A stretch of DNA of 64,000 bases from an uncultured Clostridia bacterium (GTDB taxonomy: Bacteria; Bacillota; Clostridia; Christensenellales; UBA1242). Shown one piece after another: positions 27,383 through 35,939 of this stretch; position 1 is the first letter of the stretch, and each line of letters begins with the position of its first letter. Location: positions 62,001 to 126,000 of the forward strand of contig CANQOO010000001.1 in NCBI GenBank assembly GCA_947625515.1. Direction: 5' to 3'. Position numbers and translations under genes: made by a program. The notes beneath the pieces were generated by a model, which was not told where the DNA came from, did not search any database, and saw only the letters and a program-made list of their open reading frames with translations.

Positions 27383-28312
27383 TTGAGAAAAAGAAGAAAA
27401 TATATTGAAGATTCTGAAATGACCCTAAAAAATTGGCTAGGACTTTTTTTGCGGCTGGCCATTGCGATGGTTTTAGTGTTTTTCTCGATATTTTTCATTT
27501 GGTATTCAGTTTTTCTGAGTGGACACATCTATTATCGCGTGGACGGGGCGTCCATGGTGCCAACATTGAATGAAGAAATCCCTGCCAGCAAATTTCGCGA
27601 TGCACAGGGCCTTTCTTATGACTGCGTCTATGTTGAAAAAAATTGCCCGGCGAACTTGTTTGACATTGTGGTGATAAATACGCATCAAACAATCACGGAT
27701 AAAGATGGCAACAGAGTCAACAAAACGCTCATCAAGCGGCTTATGGCAACAGCCGGCGACTATGTGACCATTGCCAAAACTGTGGACGAACTTGGCAACG
27801 AGAGGCTAAATTTGTTCAGAATCCCAAACGGCACAATTGCACCCGACCAAGTTCAGACCTACGCCATTGATGATGACATGTGGAAATTGGACGAAAAAGG
27901 CGAGAATGGGTATGAAATTCGCATGCCGGACAGTTTGTGGTCTCATCAGGTGCGTCCAAGTCATGATTTGACGATGTCTATGGAAGTTGAGGTGAATGGA
28001 CAAATGTTCACGCATGAATATGACTTCAATTTCTATGCAACGTTTTTGAGGCCGTATGGCACGCCGGAGCAATCATTTGATTATGTCGTATCCACGCAGG
28101 GGCTGGTGTATGTTCAGGTGCCAGAAGGTCAGTTCTTCTATCTGGGTGACAACCGTGCGTTCAGTTCGGACTCTCGAGAAGACGGCTTCCGCGATGCAGA
28201 AAACATTGTCGGTCCTGTGGGAGTGATAATTTATAACAACAGTTTTTTCAAGCGTATTGGCACATTTATGTCCTATTTCTTTAATGAAGTTGAGGAATTT
28301 TTTGCAAGATAG
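27383..28312 (+). CDS. lepB: Signal peptidase I, large variant
   Basis: A 309-residue membrane protease that removes signal peptides from exported proteins. One N-terminal membrane segment (LFLRLAIAMVLVFFSIFFIWYSVFL) is followed by the Ser box (YRVDGASMVPTL, catalytic Ser), the Lys box (KTLIKRLMATAGDYVTI, catalytic Lys) and box E (FFYLGDNRAFSSDSREDGF). The Lys makes it bacterial type, not SipW/ER type. About 100 residues between the Lys box and box E exceed simple LepB proteins. The start is the TTG at 27383, with AGAGG upstream; ATG 27419 has no site. It could process the surface proteins of this window, though a dedicated SipW was not seen. Confidence 0.9.
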   Translation: MRKRRKYIEDSEMTLKNWLGLFLRLAIAMVLVFFSIFFIWYSVFLSGHIYYRVDGASMVPTLNEEIPASKFRDAQGLSYDCVYVEKNCPANLFDIVVINTHQTITDKDGNRVNKTLIKRLMATAGDYVTIAKTVDELGNERLNLFRIPNGTIAPDQVQTYAIDDDMWKLDEKGENGYEIRMPDSLWSHQVRPSHDLTMSMEVEVNGQMFTHEYDFNFYATFLRPYGTPEQSFDYVVSTQGLVYVQVPEGQFFYLGDNRAFSSDSREDGFRDAENIVGPVGVIIYNNSFFKRIGTFMSYFFNEVEEFFAR

Positions 28313-28321
28313 TAAATTTGT

Positions 28322-28350
28322 TTGTTTTTTTTGAATGTTTGTGCTATTAT
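28322..28350 (+). promoter_or_regulatory. Promoter of hup
   Basis: TTGTTT (28322-28327), 17 bp and extended -10 TGC-TATTAT (28342-28350). The leader of about 40 bases holds AAGGAG before the HU start. Confidence 0.55.
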
Positions 28351-28395
28351 GTAATCAGCATGAAGGTGCAAAAATCAAAAAAGGAGAATTTTAAA

Positions 28396-28671
28396 ATGAA
28401 CAAAGGTGAATTCGTGAAGGCTGTTGCTGAGAAGGCAAATTACACCCAAAAAGACGCAGGAGTTCTTTTTGATGCTGTCATCGACACTATTGTCAGTGTT
28501 CTGAAAAGCGGCGAAAAAATTCAAATTCCAGGATTTGGTTCTTTCGAACTTACAAAGAAGCCAGCAACTACAAAAATGAACCCACTTACAAAGAAACCGG
28601 TTAAAGTTGCCGCTTGCAATGTTCCAAAGTTCAAATTTGGAAAGTCTTTCAAAGCAATTTTTAATGATTAA
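28396..28671 (+). CDS. hup: DNA-binding protein HU
   Basis: A 91-residue histone-like nucleoid protein. It starts MNKGEFVKAVAEKANYTQKDAGVLFDAVIDTIVSVLKSGEKIQIPGFGSFEL. The GFGSF turn and a beta-arm segment (TKKPATTKMNPLTKKPVKVAACNVPKFKFGKSFKAIFND) match HU, with NP in place to intercalate DNA. ATG 28396, preceded by AAGGAG, is chosen over the upstream track start. The arm has lost the usual RxGRNP spacing (TTKMNPLTKKP), a minor divergence. Confidence 0.95.
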   Translation: MNKGEFVKAVAEKANYTQKDAGVLFDAVIDTIVSVLKSGEKIQIPGFGSFELTKKPATTKMNPLTKKPVKVAACNVPKFKFGKSFKAIFND

Positions 28672-28683
28672 CGCTTGCACTGT

Positions 28684-28714
28684 AAAAAAAACGCCGAATT
28701 TCGGCGTTTTTTTT
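28684..28714. terminator. Bidirectional terminator between hup and rbr
   Basis: ACGCCGAA-T-TTCGGCGT palindrome with A8 and T8 flanks, between convergent genes. Confidence 0.9.
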
Positions 28715-28716
28715 GT

Positions 28717-29322
28717 TTAATTTTCAAAGTTTTTCATCTCTTTTTCGAAGTCGATGATGATATATCCTTGTGGCATTGTGCAGAGCGGGCATTCTTTCCA
28801 GCCCTCTTTCTTGATTTCCACATGCCCGCAGTTGGAGCATTTCCACTCTGTGGGTGTGCCACGCTTATACATTTTCTTGTTTTTGTATAAATCCGCCAAA
28901 TATTTCAAAATTTGGTGATGCGTACTTTCAATTTGTGCAATCATGTCAAAAGACTGTGCGATGTCGGCAAAGCCTTCATCTCGGGCGATGCGGGCAAAAC
29001 TTGGATAGATGTTCTCCGCCTCGGATAGTTCAATCAAACTCTCTTGCAGCAGACTGCTTGAAAGTTCCGGCTCGTCAAACGGATATCCCGCCTCAATGGA
29101 AATGTTCTTCACGCTGCCTCCGCTGTGTTTTAGAATGTGGTCATACACCACCTTAGCGTGAGCCATTTCGTTTTTTGCCAAAGTTTTCATGGTGTCGGAC
29201 AAGAATTTTTGCTGGTCAGCAAGTGCCATTTTGGACATAAACTGATATCTCGCCCCTGCCTGGCACTCTGCGGCAAACGAGCGTGCCAAATTTGTTTTAG
29301 TTGTGCTTTCATTGAAATCCAT
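28717..29322 (-). CDS. rbr: Rubrerythrin
   Basis: A 201-residue non-haem di-iron peroxidase that protects anaerobes from hydrogen peroxide. The ferritin-like four-helix domain shows FAAECQAGARYQFMSKMA, KNEMAHAKVVYDHI, LIELSEAENIYPSFARIARDEGF and IESTHHQILKYL, supplying the iron-binding Glu and His ligands. The C-terminal rubredoxin-like FeCys4 domain is complete (WKCSNCGHVEIKKEGWKECPLCTMPQGYI). GGAGAGATTATT precedes ATG 29322. The gene is monocistronic. Confidence 0.96.
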   Translation of the reverse strand: MDFNESTTKTNLARSFAAECQAGARYQFMSKMALADQQKFLSDTMKTLAKNEMAHAKVVYDHILKHSGGSVKNISIEAGYPFDEPELSSSLLQESLIELSEAENIYPSFARIARDEGFADIAQSFDMIAQIESTHHQILKYLADLYKNKKMYKRGTPTEWKCSNCGHVEIKKEGWKECPLCTMPQGYIIIDFEKEMKNFEN

Positions 29323-29385
29323 AATAATCTCTCCTCGTCACAAATATTGCCAAAAAATTGTTTCTTTAAACATCTGCATAAACAT

Positions 29386-29414
29386 TTGCTTTTTTTGTTT
29401 TTTTTGTTTAAAAT
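29386..29414 (+). promoter_or_regulatory. Promoter of the CYTH-like gene
   Basis: TTGCTT (29386-29391), 17 bp, TAAAAT (29409-29414). AAGGAGAGGG lies ahead of the ATG at 29440. Confidence 0.6.
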
Positions 29415-29439
29415 AAAGTAGAAATAAGGAGAGGGTTGT

Positions 29440-30228
29440 ATGTTCTTGGGTGACAAGGGGCGAGGCAGCAGAACTCGTCATATAAGGCGAAACTATGACA
29501 TTGTGATTGACAATCAAAAATTGACCCTTCACAAGCTTTTGCAAGAACTTGGGTTTTATAACATTTTGCCGCTTGGTCGAAGTGAAGAAGTGGAAGAGGT
29601 GTATGACACTGAGGGCAAGCTGCTTTCGGGTGCAGGGCTTTTGCTTAGGAAAAAGATAAATCAAGAACGCACATATTTTTCGCTTGTTCGCGTTTCCAGC
29701 ATCAAGGACGTGCAGGAGCGGGAGAAAAAATATTTCCTCGGCGAGTGCGAAATGGACGACGAGCCAAAGGACTTTCCGGTTCAGGTTGCGGCGGGCATCA
29801 ACAAGGTGTTCAACAATCTTTTCACCGTCAATGTTGTTGACATTGTCAAACACTGCACTCCATACATCAAAATCACGATATTGGCGGATAGATATAAAGT
29901 TGTCAGCGGCACGGGATATGACGCAGAAATCACGTTTGAGACCTTGAAAGTTAAAGACATGCGGACGGGCAGGAAAGCGAACGTAAGAAATTTTTCGCTG
30001 AACATGCCGCTTAAAGACGGATACGATAAAGAGCGTGACCACATCGTGGACATCATTGACCGCAAATGTAAAGAACTTGTGTTCACAAATCGCAACCGCT
30101 TTGAGATTGCCGAAGTGGCAGTGCGAATCCCAGTGCCAAAAGAAGGGCAGGACGGCAAAAAGGAGAAGAAAAAGACCCGCAAGCAGTTGAAGGAAGAGTT
30201 GAAAAAGCAAGAAGAGACTCAGGAGTGA
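29440..30228 (+). CDS. Possible CYTH-like protein, function unknown
   Basis: A 262-residue cytoplasmic protein. The N-terminal half recalls CYTH/triphosphate-tunnel folds: a substrate-type strand pair EVEEVYDTEGKLLSGAGLLLRKKINQERTYFSLVRVSS, then alternating strands further on (PYIKITILADRYKVVSGTGYDAEITFETLKVKD). The resemblance is weak, and the N-terminal ExExK signature is not present in its normal form. The C-terminus is a charged helix (KKEKKKTRKQLKEELKKQEETQE). It precedes walJ, with a separate promoter between them. No close family is recognised; the CYTH assignment is tentative. Confidence 0.5.
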   Translation: MFLGDKGRGSRTRHIRRNYDIVIDNQKLTLHKLLQELGFYNILPLGRSEEVEEVYDTEGKLLSGAGLLLRKKINQERTYFSLVRVSSIKDVQEREKKYFLGECEMDDEPKDFPVQVAAGINKVFNNLFTVNVVDIVKHCTPYIKITILADRYKVVSGTGYDAEITFETLKVKDMRTGRKANVRNFSLNMPLKDGYDKERDHIVDIIDRKCKELVFTNRNRFEIAEVAVRIPVPKEGQDGKKEKKKTRKQLKEELKKQEETQE

Positions 30229-30289
30229 GTTTCTTTTTTGTCTATTTTTCCGCGACAATTCCTGTCTTGTTTTTGTTGAATTTTCCAAT

Positions 30290-30319
30290 TTGACAAATTG
30301 AGTGCAAATATGCTATTAT
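30290..30319 (+). promoter_or_regulatory. Promoter of walJ, probably leaderless
   Basis: TTGACA (30290-30295), 18 bp and extended -10 TGC-TATTAT (30311-30319). The family-consistent ATG is at 30329, 9 bases past the -10, with no ribosome binding site. Confidence 0.7.
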
Positions 30320-30328
30320 ATGCATGTT

Positions 30329-31111
30329 ATGCGAGTGATAAATCTTTCGTCCGGCAGTGACGGCAATTTGACATATGTTGAAACGGAGCGTTCACGCATT
30401 TTGGTGGATGACGGTCTTTCTTGCAAAGAAACGGACAAAAGGCTGTCGCTTTTGGGGCTTTCGGGGCGGGATATTGACGCCGTCGTTGTCACACACGAGC
30501 ATGTTGACCATGTGCGTGGGCTGGACGTGTTTGCCAAGAAGTATGACTTGCCCATTTTTGCACATGAGCAAGTTTGGGCTGGGCTGTGGGACAAACTTGG
30601 CCACGTGGCAGATGCGAACAAGAAAATTTTTACCGAAAAGTTTGCCATCAAAGATTTGCTCATCGACCCTGTTGAGGTGCCGCACGACGTGAAATGCTTT
30701 GGATTTTCTCTTTTTGAGGGGGAAAAGAAAATCAGCATATTGACCGACCTTGGTCACACCACCGAGCAAATTTTTGACCACGTGAAGGGCAGCGGGCTGG
30801 TGTATGTGGAGGCCAATCACGACATCAACATGCTGAAAAACTGTCAAAAATATCCGCTTTCGCTGCGTATGCGAATTGCTGGCAAAAACGGGCATCTTTC
30901 AAATGACGCCAGTGCGGACTTCATCGAAAAACTGGTCACAACAGGCACAAGGCAGATTGTTTTGGCACACCTGAGCCGCGAGAACAACTCACCCGAACTT
31001 GCTTTCAACTACATATCTGAAAAACTTTCCCAAAAAGGGCTTGTGGAAGGTGAAACGTTCCGCATCGACGTGGCACTCACGACACCGACCACGCTTTTTA
31101 AACTGAAATAG
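30329..31111 (+). CDS. walJ: Metallo-beta-lactamase fold hydrolase, WalJ/YycJ family
   Basis: A 260-residue MBL-fold protein. MRVINLSSGSDGNLTYVETERSRILVDDGLS is the typical YycJ start. The metal ligands are visible: THEHVDHV, then DLGHTTEQ, EANHDINML and LAHLSRENNSPELA. Family members are thought to act as nucleic-acid exonucleases linked to cell division and wall homeostasis. walJ usually sits beside the walRK two-component genes; here it is unlinked. The track start (30302) overlaps the -10, so I prefer ATG 30329. Confidence 0.88.
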   Translation: MRVINLSSGSDGNLTYVETERSRILVDDGLSCKETDKRLSLLGLSGRDIDAVVVTHEHVDHVRGLDVFAKKYDLPIFAHEQVWAGLWDKLGHVADANKKIFTEKFAIKDLLIDPVEVPHDVKCFGFSLFEGEKKISILTDLGHTTEQIFDHVKGSGLVYVEANHDINMLKNCQKYPLSLRMRIAGKNGHLSNDASADFIEKLVTTGTRQIVLAHLSRENNSPELAFNYISEKLSQKGLVEGETFRIDVALTTPTTLFKLK

Positions 31112-31168
31112 GTTAAGGCTTCATAAGTCAAAATTTCTTGATTAAGTTAAAATAAAATTGAAAAAAAT

Positions 31169-31221
31169 AAAGACTCCACGAGTCTTTTTTCTTGTGTTAA
31201 AGGCTCTTCCGAGTCTTTTTT
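31169..31221 (+). terminator. Tandem terminators after walJ
   Basis: Two hairpins in a row: AGACTC-CAC-GAGTCT with T6 (31169-31190), then AAGGCTC-TTCC-GAGTCTT with T6 (31199-31221). Confidence 0.8.
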
Positions 31222-31369
31222 GCAAAATCTTTTAAATATATTTGATTTAATTTTATTTTTCTTGATAAAATTAATTTTTTTTCCTATTTTTCTGTTGCAT
31301 AACGGAGTTCCTTTCATTTTATGGCAAAATGATGCATAAGCATAGGTTGTCCAGGGAAAGGAGAATGAT

Positions 31370-32077
31370 ATGAAAAAAATACTTATTTTTGGGCTTGTGG
31401 TGGCGATACTTGTTGTGGGCGGATTTGTGGTTTTGGCAAACTTTTTTGGCAAAACGCTGGAAGAACGCGTGATGGCAAACATGAGTGAGTTGACGGAGGA
31501 ATATTTCTACGGCGAGGGCAGCAATTTTTCTGTGACAATCGCGTCCGGGATGAGGGAGCAGGATTATGCCATGAACGGCAAAGCGGGCGAGCAGGTGGAG
31601 TTTGCCCTTGTCACGTTGCGACTGCAAGAGGAGTTGAAGCAGCGAGTGGTGAAAGTGGACATAAAAATTGACGAGGATGTCATCGCAGAGCAGGAATTGG
31701 AGTTGAACCCGCTGGACGGCACATATATGGCAGACATCGAAAGGCGGTTTGGCGGCGACGAGGTGATTGAGGTGACGCTTGGCACCGAAAGCATTGCAGT
31801 GCAAAATTTGTCCAAAGATTTTGCTGTGGACGCCGCAAAAGCCGTTGAAATTGCTGCCAAAGAACTTGAAACTCAGATAAGCCAGCAAAAACGTGGCACC
31901 AGTTTGGATGCGGAGTGCTATTTGCGTGTGCTGGACAAAAAAGCGAATGGCTTTGACGAACTTTTTTGGTGCTTCACAGTGGTCACCCCAGAGGGCGAAA
32001 CCCACTCCGTTGTGCTTTCCACCCAGGACGGCAAAGTCCTTGCCAAATCCGAGCCAGCCACCGCTGAAAAAGAATAA
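31370..32077 (+). CDS. Membrane-anchored protein of unknown function
   Basis: A 235-residue protein with one N-terminal membrane segment (ILIFGLVVAILVVGGFVVLANFF) and an extracytoplasmic, acidic remainder. The middle (FALVTLRLQEELKQRVVKVDIKIDEDVIAEQELELNP) and the C-terminal part (ELFWCFTVVTPEGETHSVVLSTQDGKVLAKSEP) look like beta-sheet domains. The end has a PepSY-like flavour. AAAGGAG precedes the ATG at 31370. No family recognised; single gene between terminators. Confidence 0.6.
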   Translation: MKKILIFGLVVAILVVGGFVVLANFFGKTLEERVMANMSELTEEYFYGEGSNFSVTIASGMREQDYAMNGKAGEQVEFALVTLRLQEELKQRVVKVDIKIDEDVIAEQELELNPLDGTYMADIERRFGGDEVIEVTLGTESIAVQNLSKDFAVDAAKAVEIAAKELETQISQQKRGTSLDAECYLRVLDKKANGFDELFWCFTVVTPEGETHSVVLSTQDGKVLAKSEPATAEKE

Positions 32078-32433
32078 AATTAAAAAAACTCAACTTCATA
32101 AATAAATTTTGAAATAAAAACTTGCAATAAGAAATTGGAATAAAAATTGAAGAAATTGCAACAATAATTTGCAATAAAAAGTGGAACAAAAATTTGCAAT
32201 AAAAACTTGAAATAAAAATTTGCAATAAGAAATAAAATTTTGCAATCAAATAATTAAAAAGAAAATAAAAACACAAAAAAACCACGAAAATTCGTGATTT
32301 TTTTAATTTTTTAGGAATATTTTTTTCATTTTCTTCGCGAAAATTTTTATTTTTAATTTTTATTTATTACGTGAAGTTGTTTGTTTTAATTTTTATTTGT
32401 TACGAGAAATTTTTGTTTCTATTTTTGGCGTTT
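32078..32433. other. Intergenic region with degenerate A-rich repeats and a terminator
   Basis: About 150 bases (32110-32250) consist of degenerate repeats around TTGCAATAAAAA or TTGAAATAAAAA. They are followed by the hairpin CACGA-AAAT-TCGTG flanked by A and T runs (32275-32304), able to terminate both convergent genes. The remainder is AT-rich with no feature seen. Confidence 0.6.
32275..32304. terminator. Bidirectional terminator
   Basis: CACGA-AAAT-TCGTG stem with A7 before and T7 after, between the convergent genes at 31370-32077 and 32434-33951. Confidence 0.7.
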
Positions 32434-33951
32434 TTATGCTGCCAAGTCCGCGGCAAGTTTTGTGAGGTTCAAGTGGAACGCCGGGCGAACGGCATTTGCA
32501 TGATTAACACCGCTTGGATATGCAGCCATAGGGTTGAGTCCTAATATATAAACAGCACCAGTGGTTCCTGTATATGAAGTGCGTGTCCAACAATAATCTG
32601 GGCTCTTATATTGTTCTCCAGAAACTTTCCACATGCCCGGGTAGCCTTTATCCACGGTACTATTGCCAACTTCTTGATAAGATGGAATCCATATGGTGTC
32701 TTTCTTCCAGCCATCAGAGGCGTCATTTTGTTGCCATGATACATTTTCTGGAGTAACAATATATTTTGTCAAACCTAAACTTTCCATTGTTAATAAGGCA
32801 AATGCGGAGGACGATTGTTTTTCAAAAGTAGCCACATAATTATCGTAGTTGCCAGTTGCATATGACCCACCATTGTTTAACACAGCACATCTTAAATATG
32901 ATATACCATAATCGTCTGCACGGTGTGACGAAATCTCTGTCTGCCAATTCGCAAAGTTTGCTCGTCCATGATAGTCAAACGTTTGATCTAAATCATATTT
33001 TAATCCTTCAAGTTCAGAAGAATCTGCCAGCCAAAGGGTGAGGATGGCGTTGCCCTCGGTGTCGCGGGAGAGGTAGGTTGGGGTCCATTTAAAGCCGCCA
33101 ATTTCAATAATAATTTCGGAATTCAAGCCCTTTGCACTTACGCCTGGATTTATGGAATTTATGGATGCAGCGTTCGCTTTTGCAATCAACTGTTCGGATG
33201 TTGTGTTCGCGTCTGCCAAGGTGTCAATTGCCGACATATTGGTGACCGATGTTGTGGAGTCGCCGCTGATTGTCTGCAAAACTGTGTTTACGGGGTCTTC
33301 TTCAAATTCTCCGGAGATGATGTTGAACATGTCAGTTGGCTCTGCCAGCCCGTCCAAAAAGAATGAGCATTCTCCTTGGGCATTTTTGACGTCTTTGGTT
33401 GGGTCAAGCAAACTGAGTTTGATGCCAATGTCAAGCACGCCTTGGCCGGTGGATTGAGGTTTGACATACATCGTTGACAGAGAAGCACGGTTGCAGTCAT
33501 ATTTTGCATCGGTGGCGGTGGATGTGCGATAAGCGGCAGCGTAAGAGATTTCCAAATTGGAGTTTTCCAGCCCCGTGAGGTTGATTGTCACAGCAAAGCC
33601 GTTGCTCTCACTGGTGTTTTGAATGGTGTAGTGAAATTCAGCATAGTCCTTGTAGTCCTTAAAGACGATGCTTGGCTCGTTGGTGAACTTCTGCTCACTC
33701 CCCGTAGCCTCGTTGCCAGAGAAGGTCAAATCATCCCCCAAGCTTTCGCTTACACCTGAGCCGGTGATGTATGACCCAGAAATTATGGCATGCACGTTGC
33801 GGGCGGTGTATCTGACATTGAAAGATGTCTTCACATTGGCGTTGATGGCTGCCCATGTGACACCCACAGAGGCGGCAATGGTGAGCACCATCAAGGCAAA
33901 CAAACTTAATGTTTTCCAAATTTTCTTTTTTCCGAATTCTTTAGTTGCCAT
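32434..33951 (-). CDS. Secreted surface protein: SipW-like N-terminus plus VRPA(F/L)HLNL C-terminal domain
   Basis: A 505-residue exported protein. The start is ATG 33951 (MATKEFGKKKIWKTLSLFALMVLTIAASVGVTWAAI), with AAGGAGAAG upstream; the track start lies upstream of the predicted transcript start. After the signal comes TSFNVRYTARNVHAIISGS, parallel to the 16.1-kb gene. Residues from about 230 on are homologous to the right-end tandem genes: TISGDSTTSVTNMSAIDTLA, GGFKWTPTYLSRDTEGNAILTLWLADSSEL, AVLNNGGSY, (K)YIVTPENVSWQ, and the terminal WTRTSY...NAVRPAFHLNLTKLA. The last block resembles DUF6273-type, lectin-like surface domains. It thus links the SipW-like family with the poly-G family. 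Function unknown; surface display is inferred. Confidence 0.72.
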   Translation of the reverse strand: MATKEFGKKKIWKTLSLFALMVLTIAASVGVTWAAINANVKTSFNVRYTARNVHAIISGSYITGSGVSESLGDDLTFSGNEATGSEQKFTNEPSIVFKDYKDYAEFHYTIQNTSESNGFAVTINLTGLENSNLEISYAAAYRTSTATDAKYDCNRASLSTMYVKPQSTGQGVLDIGIKLSLLDPTKDVKNAQGECSFFLDGLAEPTDMFNIISGEFEEDPVNTVLQTISGDSTTSVTNMSAIDTLADANTTSEQLIAKANAASINSINPGVSAKGLNSEIIIEIGGFKWTPTYLSRDTEGNAILTLWLADSSELEGLKYDLDQTFDYHGRANFANWQTEISSHRADDYGISYLRCAVLNNGGSYATGNYDNYVATFEKQSSSAFALLTMESLGLTKYIVTPENVSWQQNDASDGWKKDTIWIPSYQEVGNSTVDKGYPGMWKVSGEQYKSPDYCWTRTSYTGTTGAVYILGLNPMAAYPSGVNHANAVRPAFHLNLTKLAADLAA

Positions 33952-33976
33952 TTTCTTCTCCTTATAAAACATCTTC

Positions 33977-33985
33977 ATTATATCA
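33977..33985 (-). promoter_or_regulatory. Extended -10 promoter of the 505-residue surface protein
   Basis: On the minus strand TGA-TATAAT (33985-33977) lies about 26 bases before the start codon. No good -35 was found and there is no homopolymer, unlike the promoter of the 16.1-kb relative. Confidence 0.5.
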
Positions 33986-34227
33986 CATACTCTTATAAAA
34001 TTCCGAATGTTTTTTCAAAAGTTTTTTAAAAAAAAATTGTTTCGCTTCTCATTTTTCAAGAATTATTGCCACTTTTTTAACAAATTTTGTTGTGTTTTTG
34101 CACAAATTCGCCTCATTTTTGCACGAATTTTGCGTTGAGTGTGGCTGGAATTGCCTAGCGGAATGAAAAATTAGCCAGCAGCAGCCGCCCTGACTGCTCA
34201 AAAAGTTTGCCTGCCGCAAAAAAAATG

Positions 34228-34236
34228 TGCTAAAAT
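34228..34236 (+). promoter_or_regulatory. Extended -10 promoter of hflX, probably leaderless
   Basis: TGC-TAAAAT ends 6 bases before the hflX ATG (34243), with no Shine-Dalgarno sequence. The 11-base TGTGCTAAAAT is identical to the uvrB one. Confidence 0.6.
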
Positions 34237-34242
34237 TGGGCT

Positions 34243-35325
34243 ATGAGTAAAATGCATGAAGTGGCAGAGGTGGAAACGGAGCGTGTCGTCATTTTCTGCC
34301 CATTGGAAAAGGATGCGGACAAGGACTATCAATTCGCCGAAATTTCTCGGCTGTGTTTTTCTGCGGGCATGGAAGTGGTCAAAATCTTCTCGCAGGGGCT
34401 GGACGCTTTCAACAGACGAACCATCATGGGCAAAGGGAAATTGGACGAAATCCGCATATTTCTGCGGGACAATCCGTGCGACACACTGGTGGTGGACTTC
34501 CAACTGACAGGCTCGCAACTGAGAAATATTTCGCAGGAACTTGGCGTGAAAGTGCTGGACAGAATTTTGCTTATCATTGACATTTTCGCCCTCAACGCAA
34601 AATCCAGCGAGGGGAAAATTGAGGTGAAATTGGCTCAGAATCGCTATCTTCTGACCCGCCTCTCTTCCTTGCAAGGCAGTTTTGGGAGATTTGGTGGCAA
34701 AGGTGCCGGAATGCGTGGCCCTGGCGAAACTAAACTGGAACTTGACCGCCGAAAACTGGAAAAAGAAATTGTCACGCTGCAAGCGGAAATTGAAAAAATC
34801 AAGTCCAGCCGCCGACAAAACAGGCTTCTTAGAGAGAAAAATGGCATCAAAAGCGTTGTGTTGGGCGGATACACCAACGCGGGAAAAAGTTCGATTTTCA
34901 ATCTCCTGACAAGAGAAAATATATACGCTGACGACAAACTTTTCGCCACGCTGGACACAACCAGCAGGCGGCTTTTCTTGGGCGACAACAACTTTTGTCT
35001 GCTCACCGACACCGTGGGCTTTATAAGCAAGTTGCCGCACGAGCTTGTTGAAAGCTTTTCCGCCACTTTGGAAGAGGTGGCATCAGCTGACCTTATCTTG
35101 CACGTGGTGGATGTGGCCGACGGCTTCTATCAAAAAAACATCCAAATAACAAACAAAATTTTGGATGATTTGCATGCGACGAAAAATCGGATTGTCATCC
35201 TAAACAAGTGCGATTTGCTGGAAAAACCGATTGACATTGAGGGGAATCAAATTCTTTTCTCTGCCAAAAAGAAAACCAATCTTGAAAAGCTGAAAGAATT
35301 GATAAAAAATTGCTTGGAAGATTGA
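34243..35325 (+). CDS. hflX: GTPase HflX
   Basis: A 360-residue ribosome-associated GTPase that splits stalled or heat-damaged 70S ribosomes. The N-terminal domain (GLDAFNRRTIMGKGKLDEIRIFL, VDFQLTGSQLRNISQELGVKVLDR) and the coiled linker with GPGETKLELDRRKLEKEI are characteristic. G-domain motifs: G1 GGYTNAGKSSIFNLLT, G2 region LDTTSRR, G3 DTVGFISKLPHELVESF and G4 NKCD. It is slightly short of the usual 410-430 residues. A terminator follows, so it is monocistronic. Confidence 0.95.
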   Translation: MSKMHEVAEVETERVVIFCPLEKDADKDYQFAEISRLCFSAGMEVVKIFSQGLDAFNRRTIMGKGKLDEIRIFLRDNPCDTLVVDFQLTGSQLRNISQELGVKVLDRILLIIDIFALNAKSSEGKIEVKLAQNRYLLTRLSSLQGSFGRFGGKGAGMRGPGETKLELDRRKLEKEIVTLQAEIEKIKSSRRQNRLLREKNGIKSVVLGGYTNAGKSSIFNLLTRENIYADDKLFATLDTTSRRLFLGDNNFCLLTDTVGFISKLPHELVESFSATLEEVASADLILHVVDVADGFYQKNIQITNKILDDLHATKNRIVILNKCDLLEKPIDIEGNQILFSAKKKTNLEKLKELIKNCLED

Positions 35326-35356
35326 AAGCAAGATTTGGAAATTTTGAAATTTAATG

Positions 35357-35384
35357 AAAAAACGGCCAATTTTAGCCGTTTTTT
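35357..35384 (+). terminator. Terminator of hflX (also usable by the convergent DUF1858 gene)
   Basis: AAAAAACGGC-N8-GCCGTTTTTT hairpin. Confidence 0.85.
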
Positions 35385-35420
35385 ACTTTACAATTAAAAG
35401 ATTGCAAGATGTGCATTCTT

Positions 35421-35636
35421 TCAATCCTTATATTCTTTCAATTTTTTGACAAGAAAATCAACATCCACGCCATGCACGGCGGCTGCCTCTTCAACAGTCT
35501 CCATTTGGCTGACTGGACAAGAAACGCAGTGCATCCCAAAGCCCAAAAACACCTCTTCCAAATTTGGATTTTGTTTCAACACTTCGCCGATTGTCATATC
35601 TTTTGTGATTTCCTTTGGCACAAATTTTTTCTTCAT
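35421..35636 (-). CDS. DUF1858 redox-disulfide domain protein
   Basis: A 71-residue single-domain protein: VPKEITKDMTIGEVLKQNPNLEEVFLGFGMHCVSCPVSQMETVEEAAAVHGVDVDFLVKKL. It matches DUF1858, the small helical domain with a CxxC pair also found beside hybrid-cluster proteins and at the N-terminus of ScdA-type iron-sulfur repair proteins. A redox or metal-transfer role is inferred from the HCVSC motif. AAGGAGAAG precedes the ATG, and a clear promoter lies upstream. Confidence 0.9.
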   Translation of the reverse strand: MKKKFVPKEITKDMTIGEVLKQNPNLEEVFLGFGMHCVSCPVSQMETVEEAAAVHGVDVDFLVKKLKEYKD

Positions 35637-35666
35637 TTTCTTCTCCTTTTGAGATTTTCGCTTTAT

Positions 35667-35695
35667 ATTTTAGCACACTTTGCTGCAAGTATCAA
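35667..35695 (-). promoter_or_regulatory. Promoter of the DUF1858 gene
   Basis: Minus strand: TTGATA (35695-35690), 17 bp, TAAAAT (35672-35667), preceded by TGTGC. The TGTGCTAAAAT block is shared with uvrB and hflX, but here a leader with a ribosome binding site follows. Confidence 0.75.
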
Positions 35696-35939
35696 GATTT
35701 TTCTTGCATTTTTGCAAATTTTTTATTGGAAAATCTACACATTCACTTTTTGTGCAACAATTTCTTACTTTTTGTGCAAATTTAATGTGAACAATGATGA
35801 ACTTGTAAAAAAACGAGCAGAGCTGTGAACCAAGATTAAAATTAACAAAAACGACGAAAAATGGCGAAAAATGGCGTTTTTTGCGAAAGTAAAATATTTT
35901 TCTTTCCTCTCTCATACAACATATCAAGGATGGAAGGCG

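Noticed and set aside
35830-35885. Repeated GGCGAAAAATGGCG segment as a terminator
   Set aside because: The repeats are direct, not inverted, so no hairpin forms.
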